Assembly (NCBI GenBank): GCA_003446775.1
Contig: DMCH01000082.1
Coordinates: 1 to 6,319 of the forward strand
DNA length: 6,319 nt
Source: Chloroflexota bacterium
Lineage (GTDB): Bacteria > Chloroflexota > Dormibacteria > Dormibacterales > Dormibacteraceae
Direction of reading: 5' to 3'
In this document: piece after piece, positions 1 through 4,840 of the stretch
Layout: each line of letters opens with the position of its first letter
Numbering within the stretch: position 1 is the first letter of the stretch
Position numbers and translations under genes: made by a program
The notes under the pieces: generated by a model
The model's input: the letters and a program-made list of their open reading frames with translations, nothing else
What the model was told of the DNA's origin: nothing
The model's database searches: none

Positions 1-29
1 ACGACGTGGTCGAACGTGACTGATGCCAT
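1..29 (-). CDS. ABC transporter ATP-binding protein, N-terminal fragment (MalK/UgpC type)
   Basis: The first nine complete codons read MASVTFDHV, and the gene runs off the left edge of the window. This opening is characteristic of the ATPase subunits of carbohydrate ABC transporters of the MalK/UgpC/MsmX group, which power sugar import from the cytoplasmic face of the membrane. The start is an ATG at 29-27. It is preceded by a GGAGG Shine-Dalgarno sequence (40-36) with a six-base spacer, which supports the start strongly. The gene lies 61 bases downstream of the GH2 hydrolase on the same strand. It also has a plausible promoter of its own, so it need not depend on GH2 transcription. The Walker motifs lie outside the window, so the assignment rests on the N-terminal signature, the ribosome binding site and the nearby sugar permease fragment. 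Confidence 0.72.
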
Positions 30-35
30 TCCGAT

Positions 36-40
36 CCTCC
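36..40 (-). promoter_or_regulatory. Shine-Dalgarno site of the ABC ATPase gene
   Basis: GGAGG on the minus strand lies six bases before the ATG at 29-27. It fixes the start of a coding region too short to be seen as an open frame in this window. Confidence 0.75.
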
Positions 41-65
41 ACCACAGCCGAACAGTCGCGTCCCG

Positions 66-94
66 ACTCTAGCATCGGCCGCGGGCGTTTTCAA
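66..94 (-). promoter_or_regulatory. Sigma70-type promoter for the ABC ATPase gene
   Basis: On the minus strand there is a -35 box TTGAAA (94-89; 5/6 to TTGACA), a 17-base spacer (88-72), and a -10 box TAGAGT (71-66) preceded by the extended-minus-10 bases TGC (74-72). The expected start of transcription is near base 59, giving a leader of about 30 bases that contains the GGAGG site. The -35 box overlaps the TGA stop of the GH2 gene (93-91). A small perfect inverted repeat (AGTCG 54-58 / CGACT 64-68) overlaps the -10 box and start region and could be a regulator site or a leader hairpin. The call is from consensus match and placement only. Confidence 0.5.
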
Positions 95-1758
95 GGCCGC
101 GCATCCGACCAGGGTCGTTTCGGGGTTTGCGTGATCGGGCGGAGCAGGCCGGGGTCGAGCTTCGGCACACGATCAAAAGTGAGAAGGCCGTTTTGCTCCT
201 GCTGGACGTCGGTCAGCTGCGTGTAGCAGAAACCCTCCACCGGACCTGGGTCCATCAAGGCATCGATCAGGCCACGATAGAGCTCCAGAAACTCGTCGTC
301 GTCCGCGGCCTCCAGCCAGCCCCAGCCGGCAGGGCCGGAGATTCGCAGCCCCCCGAACTCCGTGACCATCATCGGCTCGCCGCGGTAGGCGTAGCCCGGA
401 TCGTAGGCGGGAGGGCGATCGGCAGCCTGCTCCAGGGCCAAATCGACGGTGCGGTAGCGCCGAGCGACGACATCCGGTGGTGAGTAGTCGTGGATCGTGC
501 ACAGGTCCGTGAGCGCATGCTCCCAGCCGTCGTTGGAGACGACAGGTCGCGTCCCGTCGAGGTCGCGCGTGAGCGTGTACAGGCGGACGAGAAAGCTCGA
601 CCGCACCGAGGGGTCGACCTCGCCCAGGCCGAAGCTTTCGTTGGCGACGACCCAGGTCACGACCGACGGATGGTCGCGATCACGTCGCACCACCTCGGTC
701 CATTCGGCAGCGAGGCGGCGTTCGGCCTCCGGCGAATGCTGGTGGAAGCTGGGCATCTCCGACCAGACCAGGAAGCCAAGCTTGTCGGCCCAGTACAGCC
801 AGCGCGGATCCTCGACTTTCTGATGCTTCCTAGCGCCGTTGAAGCCGAGCGCTTGCGCCAGCTCGATGTCGCGCCGAAGCATGTCATCGCTCGGCGAGGT
901 CAGGAGACCGCCCGGGAAATAACCCTGGTCGAGAACCAGTCGCTGGACGAACCGCTCGCCGTTCAGCCAGAACCGGCCATCTCTGGTTTCGATGGTGCGG
1001 AGCCCGAAATAGCCGTCGACGTGATCGGTGACCCTGCCGTCTTGATCGAGAAGCCTGGCTTCCAGCTCGTAGAGCCGAGGCGAATCCGGATGCCATGGCA
1101 CCACCTGCTCGAGCTTGATTCGCCCGTGGCCGGCCGGCCCAGACCATCTGCCGACGATCTGGTGGTCCAGCCTCGCGACCACCTCTGCTCGACCCTCTCC
1201 AGCCAGCTCGAAATCGACGGCGCCGGCCGCGAGGTCCGGCCTGAGTCGAAGACCCTCGATGTGCCGCGCGGGCAGCGGCTCGAGCCATACCGTCTGCCAG
1301 ATACCCGTCGTCGGCGTATAGAAGATGCCTTCCGGATTCTCCTTCCAGTACTGCTTGCCGCGTGGGATGGTCTTGTCCGAGAGCGGGTCCTCGGCGCGCA
1401 CAACGAGTGTGTTGTTGCGCGCGCGTGAGACGCTGGTCAGGTCGGCGCTGAATGGGGTATGGCCGCCTTCATGACGGGCGACCTCGACGTCGTTGACCCA
1501 CACTGTGGCGCGGTAGTCGACCGCCCCGAAATGCAGCACGAGGCGGTCACCTGCCGGCGCATCAAACCGCCGCCTGTACCAGACCACGTCGCCGGGCAGC
1601 TCGGCGATCCCGGAGAGCTCGGATTCAGGACAGAACGGGACGATGATTCGGCGATCAAAACTTGCCTTCTCCCCGGTGCCGAATTCCCATTCGCCGTTGA
1701 GATTGACCCATCGCGATCGTCGGAGGTTCGGCCTCGGATAGTCGGGTCTGGGTTCCAC
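91..1758 (-). CDS. Glycoside hydrolase family 2 enzyme (beta-galactosidase/beta-glucuronidase-like)
   Basis: This 555-residue protein has the GH2 domain order: an N-terminal jelly-roll sugar-binding domain (about 14-160), an immunoglobulin-like beta-sandwich (about 163-255) and a TIM-barrel catalytic domain (about 257-540). Retaining GH2 enzymes remove terminal beta-linked sugars with two glutamates. The likely acid/base is E374 in the motif WVVANES, and the likely nucleophile is E467 in MMVTEFGG. The barrel also carries DIELAQALGFNGARKH and a C-terminal TQLTDVQQEQNGLL, seen in compact GH2 enzymes. No signal peptide or membrane segment is visible, so it should act in the cytoplasm on imported sugars. 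The start is GTG at 1758, with AGGAGG (1768-1763) four bases upstream. It is divergent from the LacI gene, whose product probably controls it. The NxK glucuronate motif of beta-glucuronidases appears absent. The exact sugar cannot be read from sequence. Confidence 0.9.
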   Translation of the reverse strand: MEPRPDYPRPNLRRSRWVNLNGEWEFGTGEKASFDRRIIVPFCPESELSGIAELPGDVVWYRRRFDAPAGDRLVLHFGAVDYRATVWVNDVEVARHEGGHTPFSADLTSVSRARNNTLVVRAEDPLSDKTIPRGKQYWKENPEGIFYTPTTGIWQTVWLEPLPARHIEGLRLRPDLAAGAVDFELAGEGRAEVVARLDHQIVGRWSGPAGHGRIKLEQVVPWHPDSPRLYELEARLLDQDGRVTDHVDGYFGLRTIETRDGRFWLNGERFVQRLVLDQGYFPGGLLTSPSDDMLRRDIELAQALGFNGARKHQKVEDPRWLYWADKLGFLVWSEMPSFHQHSPEAERRLAAEWTEVVRRDRDHPSVVTWVVANESFGLGEVDPSVRSSFLVRLYTLTRDLDGTRPVVSNDGWEHALTDLCTIHDYSPPDVVARRYRTVDLALEQAADRPPAYDPGYAYRGEPMMVTEFGGLRISGPAGWGWLEAADDDEFLELYRGLIDALMDPGPVEGFCYTQLTDVQQEQNGLLTFDRVPKLDPGLLRPITQTPKRPWSDARP

Positions 1759-1762
1759 TATG

Positions 1763-1768
1763 CCTCCT
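1763..1768 (-). promoter_or_regulatory. Shine-Dalgarno site of the GH2 gene
   Basis: A full AGGAGG on the minus strand lies four bases before the GTG start at 1758-1756. It supports GTG rather than any downstream start. Confidence 0.7.
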
Positions 1769-1781
1769 GCCAGGCAACTAG

Positions 1782-1793
1782 GCGAACGTTCGC
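1782..1793. promoter_or_regulatory. Probable LacI-family operator in the divergent promoter region
   Basis: GCGAACGTTCGC is a perfect 12-base palindrome with a central CG. It can be extended to 18 bases (1779-1796) with only one mismatched pair. A palindrome with a central CpG is the usual shape of LacI/GalR-family operators, where the hinge helices insert at the central step. The palindrome sits almost at the middle of the 59-base gap between the divergent GH2 and LacI starts, so one bound dimer could repress both genes. That the neighbouring regulator binds here is inferred from position and symmetry. Confidence 0.7.
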
Positions 1794-1801
1794 TTAACCC
1801 T

Positions 1802-1809
1802 CATAATAT
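1802..1809 (+). promoter_or_regulatory. Likely -10 region of the LacI gene (and possibly of GH2 on the other strand)
   Basis: CATAATAT is the only AT-rich patch in the divergent region. Read forward it gives CATAAT (1802-1807) or TAATAT (1804-1809), 8 to 10 bases before the GTG at 1818. This would place transcription start at or very near the start codon. Read in reverse it gives TATTAT (1808-1803), a 5/6 match to TATAAT for the GH2 direction. No convincing -35 box is visible on either strand. The adjacent palindrome would overlap polymerase in both directions. Confidence 0.4.
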
Positions 1810-1817
1810 CCCCCAGG

Positions 1818-2840
1818 GTGAGGCTAGGCAGGCCGACCAAACACGTTTCCGTCAAGGACGTCGCCGCCCGCTCCGGAGTCAGCTTTCAGACCACGAGCAA
1901 GGTCCTGAACGGCAAGGGTTCTGTGTCGGCGGCGACCAGGGCACGGATCCTACGGGTGGCCAGCGATCTTGGGTACGTGCCCAACCTGCAGGCCCGCAGC
2001 CTTGTCATGCAGAGCACGCATGCGGTCGGCCTGATCGCCAGCGATTTCAGCGACCACAACCTGAGCCGGTTCATCGTCGGCGCCGAACGGGAGGCTCGGA
2101 GGCAGGGGTACGCCGTCATCATCACGAGCATCGAGCCGGAGGGGTCGAGCGGCGAGTACGCGCTGCCGGCGCTGATGGAGAGGCGAGTCGATGGCATTCT
2201 CCTCGCCGCTCCGCAGATCGAGGAGGACCGTGCGGCGGCCCGTGTGCTCGAGCGAACCGTACCCGCTGTCAGCCTCTACCGCGTGCCTGGCGGAGGAGTC
2301 TCAACGGCTGGTTCTGACCACGAGCTGACCGGCCTGCTCGCCACCCGGCACCTGATTTCCAGGGGTCATCGCGTGATCGCGACGATCACCGGCAGCCGCA
2401 AACGGCGCGTGACGCAGAGCCGTTTGCGCGGCTACCGTCGCGCTCTCGAAGAGGCCGGCTTGCCCTTTGATGCCGAGCTCGCAGAGGACGGTCAATGGGA
2501 GATTGGAGCAGCTCAGGCTGCGACGGTGCGTTTGATTGAACGCCGGCCGGAGATCACGGCGATCTTCGCCCAGAACGACTACATGGCGATCGGGGTGCTG
2601 AGCGCCCTGCATAGTCTCGGCAAACGGGTTCCGGATGACTGTGCGGTTGTCGGCTGCGACGATATCGACATGGCCCCTTACACAGTGCCTCCGCTGACGA
2701 CAATCCACGTACCGTTTTTCGAGACGGGTGCGGAGGCGATGCGCCTTCTGCTCACCATGATCGCGAGCGGCTCAGTCGAGCCTCAGGCGCTGCTGCTTCC
2801 GGTGCACCTCATCGCACGTGCCTCGAGTGGAGGCGCTTGA
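1818..2840 (+). CDS. LacI-family transcriptional regulator
   Basis: This 340-residue protein has the full LacI/GalR architecture. Residues 10-31 form the helix-turn-helix (VSVKDVAARSGVSFQTTSKV then LNG), residues about 53-64 the hinge helix (NLQARSL), and residues about 68-335 a periplasmic-binding-protein-like effector and dimerisation domain. The block from TAIFAQNDYMAIG (248-260) through VPDDCAVVGCDDID to PPLTTIHVP is standard for the family. Such proteins normally repress sugar-use genes and release DNA when a sugar ligand binds. The start is GTG at 1818. No convincing Shine-Dalgarno precedes it and a -10-like element lies 8 to 10 bases upstream, so the message may be leaderless. It is divergent from GH2 and lies 36 bases before the dehydrogenase gene, so it probably regulates itself, the hydrolase and the downstream pair. 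The ligand is unknown. Confidence 0.93.
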   Translation: MRLGRPTKHVSVKDVAARSGVSFQTTSKVLNGKGSVSAATRARILRVASDLGYVPNLQARSLVMQSTHAVGLIASDFSDHNLSRFIVGAEREARRQGYAVIITSIEPEGSSGEYALPALMERRVDGILLAAPQIEEDRAAARVLERTVPAVSLYRVPGGGVSTAGSDHELTGLLATRHLISRGHRVIATITGSRKRRVTQSRLRGYRRALEEAGLPFDAELAEDGQWEIGAAQAATVRLIERRPEITAIFAQNDYMAIGVLSALHSLGKRVPDDCAVVGCDDIDMAPYTVPPLTTIHVPFFETGAEAMRLLLTMIASGSVEPQALLLPVHLIARASSGGA

Positions 2841-2876
2841 GGATCAACTTGCAGTGCTGATTCTCGAGTAAGACGG

Positions 2877-3953
2877 ATGAAACCAGACAGCGCTCCGGCA
2901 TCATTTGGTGCCGTGAATCCCCTTCGCGTCCTTCAGGTAGGGCTGGGTCCGCATGGTCGTAACTGGGCTCGGCGGGTGGTCCCCGACCTCAAGGAAGTCG
3001 AGCTCGTCGCGTACGTCGACTCCGACCCACGTGCGCTCGACCTGCTGCGGGAAGAGGGCAACGTGCCGGCGGACCGTTGCTTCGAATCACTGAAAGAAGC
3101 GATCGCGGCGACGCAACCCGAGGCAGTGCTCATCACGACGGCCCTTCCGGGTCACGTGCCTGTAATTGAGGCCGCGCTCGATGCAGGCCTTCACGTGCTG
3201 GTCGAGAAACCGTTTGCGCCGAGCGTCGACGCGGCTCGGCGGCTGGTCGACATGGCCGCAGACAAGGGCCTCGTGCTCATGGTCAGCCAGAACTATCGGT
3301 TCTTTCCGGCCCCACGCGCGCTTGCCTCGCTGGTGAACGAATCGGCGCTCGGCAGCCTGTACGAGGTGTCAATCGACTTTCGCCGCTACTCGCCAGGTCA
3401 AGGCCGGCACCAGATCGAAGAACAGCCCTTGCTCGTCGACATGTCGATCCATCATTTCGACCTGCTGCGACTGATTCTCAACCGTGAGCCGCAGCGCATC
3501 TACTGCGAGGCCTGGAACCCGGAATGGGCCGCCTTCGGCGGTCCGTCGGTCGCGGTGGCATCGATCGTCTTCGAGGGTGGCGTGGTGGTCAGCTATCGCG
3601 GGAGCTGGGTCAGCGCCGGGCCTATCACCCCGTGGGCCGGCGAGTGGAGGTTGGAGTTCGAGAACGGCGAGGTCTTCTGGACGGGTCGCGAAGATGAAGG
3701 CGTACTGCAGGATAAAGTCGTGGTTCGGCCGCGGCAGGGCAAGGCGCGCAGCGTGACGCTGCCCATGATGCGCTGGACAGGCGGCTGGGCAACGCTGGCG
3801 GAGTTTGCGGACGCAGTCCAAACCCACCGCGAGCCCGATTCGTCGGGCCGCAACAACCTGGGCAGCATCGCGCTGATGGCGGCCGCCGTTGAATCCGCCA
3901 CGCAGCGCGAGGTCGTGGCCATCTCTCGATCCGGGGAAGCGCTGGCGATCTGA
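2877..3953 (+). CDS. Gfo/Idh/MocA-family NAD(P)-dependent sugar dehydrogenase (ThuB-like)
   Basis: This 358-residue cytosolic oxidoreductase has an N-terminal Rossmann fold (about 16-140) with the nucleotide-binding glycine motif VGLGPHG (21-27). The family lysine motif EKP is at 110-112 (K111 catalytic or binding). The C-terminal substrate domain (about 145-345) carries D188, H192 and D195 in LVDMSIHHFDLL, matching the family DxGxHxxD motif except that Ser replaces Gly. Family members oxidise or reduce sugar and polyol hydroxyls; ThuB of rhizobia acts in making 3-keto disaccharides. The ATG at 2877 has only a weak GAG eight bases upstream. GTG at 2913 is an alternative that would remove a 12-residue leader before the first beta strand. 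The gene is probably in one transcript with the LacI gene before it and the ThuA gene after it. Oxidation of a sugar hydroxyl is inferred from this neighbourhood. Confidence 0.9.
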   Translation: MKPDSAPASFGAVNPLRVLQVGLGPHGRNWARRVVPDLKEVELVAYVDSDPRALDLLREEGNVPADRCFESLKEAIAATQPEAVLITTALPGHVPVIEAALDAGLHVLVEKPFAPSVDAARRLVDMAADKGLVLMVSQNYRFFPAPRALASLVNESALGSLYEVSIDFRRYSPGQGRHQIEEQPLLVDMSIHHFDLLRLILNREPQRIYCEAWNPEWAAFGGPSVAVASIVFEGGVVVSYRGSWVSAGPITPWAGEWRLEFENGEVFWTGREDEGVLQDKVVVRPRQGKARSVTLPMMRWTGGWATLAEFADAVQTHREPDSSGRNNLGSIALMAAAVESATQREVVAISRSGEALAI

Positions 3954-3971
3954 TGGCGTCCAGTAAGGGGT

Positions 3972-4010
3972 CCCCGCGAACTCACGGCGTCAGCCTCTGA
4001 GTTCGTGGGG
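3972..4010 (+). repeat. Strong intercistronic inverted repeat / hairpin
   Basis: CCCCGCGAACTCA (3972-3984) pairs with TGAGTTCGTGGGG (3998-4010) as 13 consecutive RNA base pairs, one of them G-U. Within the loop, GGC (3986-3988) and GCC (3993-3995) can add three more pairs around a GTCA tetraloop. It fills most of the 51-base gap between the dehydrogenase stop and the ThuA gene, and it covers the annotated GTG start at 4005. No T-run follows, so it does not look like a classic intrinsic terminator. It may control ThuA translation or protect or separate the two messages. Confidence 0.7.
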
Positions 4011-4766
4011 TTGAGCGGTCAACTGCGCGTGACGATCTGGAACGAGAACGTTCACGATCAGCGCGACGAAACCGTGAGGCGGATCTATCCGAAGGGCATG
4101 CACGGCGCGATCGCCGATGGCCTACGGCGCGAGCTGGGGGGAAGCGTGAGCGTCCGCTTCGCGACGCTCGAGGAACCAGAGCACGGCCTTACCGCCGAGG
4201 CGCTCGAAGAAACGGACGTCCTGACGTGGTGGGGACACGCCGCGCACGACAAGGTCGCCGACGAGGTGGTGGACCGCGTGCACAGCCGCGTCCTGAATGG
4301 GATGGGGCTGGTGGTTCTGCATTCAGGTCATTACTCCAAGATCTTCAGGCGCCTGATGGGGACGAGCTGCACCCTGAGATGGCGATCCGACGAAGGGGGC
4401 GAGCGGGAGGTGATCTGGACGGTCAACCCTGGCCATCCGATCGCCGCCGGCGTGCCGCAGCCGATCGTCATCCCCCACCAGGAGATGTACGGCGAGTTCT
4501 TTGACATCCCACCCCCGGACGAGCTCGTCTTCATCAGCTCGTTTGAGGGCGGCGAGGTGTTTCGCAGCGGTTGCTGCTACCAGCGCGGGGCCGGACGCGT
4601 CGTTTACTTCAGCCCAGGAGACCAGGTCTTCCCCGTGTATCACCAGCCGGAGATCCAGCGCGTGATCGCAAACTGCGTGGCGTGGTGCGGCGGCGCTGCG
4701 CCGGCCAACGATGTGCCGTCCCAGCGTGCGGGCAACGCCACCCGAAACTGGTACCTGAAGGCCTAA
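4005..4766 (+). CDS. ThuA-like (trehalose-utilization family) protein
   Basis: The 253-residue product has the ThuA domain, a class I glutamine-amidotransferase-like alpha/beta fold, across nearly its whole length. Visible family blocks are VTIWNENVHD (9-18), IYPKGMHGAIADGL (27-40), DVLTWWGHAAHDKV (71-84), LVVLHSGHYSKIFRRLMGT (102-120), HPIAAG (144-149) and GAGRVVYFSPGDQ (195-207). At the elbow where amidotransferases have Cys, this protein has LHSGH (105-109), so it is not a glutaminase of that type. In rhizobia ThuA works with ThuB in metabolising trehalose, maltitol and sucrose isomers through 3-keto derivatives; its exact reaction here is not shown by sequence. It is the last gene of the plus-strand group. 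The GTG at 4005 lies inside a hairpin and lacks a clear Shine-Dalgarno. TTG 4011 and GTG 4029 are alternatives, the last giving a protein that begins directly with the first strand. Confidence 0.88.
   Translation: MGLSGQLRVTIWNENVHDQRDETVRRIYPKGMHGAIADGLRRELGGSVSVRFATLEEPEHGLTAEALEETDVLTWWGHAAHDKVADEVVDRVHSRVLNGMGLVVLHSGHYSKIFRRLMGTSCTLRWRSDEGGEREVIWTVNPGHPIAAGVPQPIVIPHQEMYGEFFDIPPPDELVFISSFEGGEVFRSGCCYQRGAGRVVYFSPGDQVFPVYHQPEIQRVIANCVAWCGGAAPANDVPSQRAGNATRNWYLKA
4044..4055. promoter_or_regulatory. Second operator-like palindrome inside the ThuA gene
   Basis: GAGAACGTTCAC matches the proposed operator GCGAACGTTCGC at 10 of 12 bases and shares the complete eight-base palindromic core GAACGTTC (4046-4053). 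It lies about 40 bases inside the ThuA reading frame. It could be an auxiliary LacI-family site or a chance match within coding sequence. Confidence 0.25.
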
Positions 4767-4772
4767 CGCCAG

Positions 4773-4790
4773 CCATTTGTGCCCAAATGG
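4773..4790 (+). repeat. 3' hairpin after ThuA, copy 1 of a paired near-palindrome
   Basis: CCATTTGTGCCCAAATGG begins exactly six bases after the ThuA TAA. With one flanking base on each side it forms a perfect 8-bp stem (4772-4779 / 4784-4791) around a TGCC loop. A 16/18 identical copy lies 44 bases further on. It probably marks or protects the 3' end of the plus-strand transcript; no T-run follows, so an intrinsic terminator is not assured. Confidence 0.55.
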
Positions 4791-4816
4791 CCGTATTCGG
4801 CGCGCTTGGGACGCGA

Positions 4817-4834
4817 CCATCTGTGCCCGAATGG
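4817..4834 (-). repeat. 3' hairpin after the sulfatase, copy 2 of a paired near-palindrome
   Basis: On the minus strand CCATTCGGGCACAGATGG begins exactly six bases after the sulfatase TAA. It is the second copy of the near-palindrome that follows ThuA (16 of 18 bases identical in plus-strand reading). Its stem is weaker: CCAT/ATGG closes it, with a mismatch before one inner G-C pair. It mirrors copy 1 with respect to the two convergent genes and may act as a transcript-end or genome-dispersed repeat element. Confidence 0.5.
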
Positions 4835-4840
4835 AGCGGC

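Noticed and set aside
490..1428. Long plus-strand open frame opposite the GH2 gene
   Set aside because: It is antisense to a clear GH2 catalytic gene, shows no recognisable domain, and is the kind of open frame that GC-rich coding DNA produces on the opposite strand.
1760..2317. 185-codon plus-strand frame overlapping the LacI gene
   Set aside because: It lies in another frame of the LacI DNA-binding and hinge region and has a low-complexity Arg/Gly/Pro-rich composition typical of a shadow frame.
3951..4010. Selenocysteine insertion at the dehydrogenase TGA
   Set aside because: The protein already ends at a normal family length, there is no catalytic need for selenocysteine at the C-terminus, and the hairpin position does not clearly match a bacterial SECIS element.
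3972..4010. Classic intrinsic terminator between the dehydrogenase and ThuA genes
   Set aside because: The hairpin is strong but is followed by TTGAGCGG rather than a T-run, and it overlaps the annotated start of the next gene.
4773..4834. CRISPR-like array from two similar 18-base units
   Set aside because: There are only two copies, they are palindromic, and their positions are tied to the two stop codons; no third repeat or cas gene is present.
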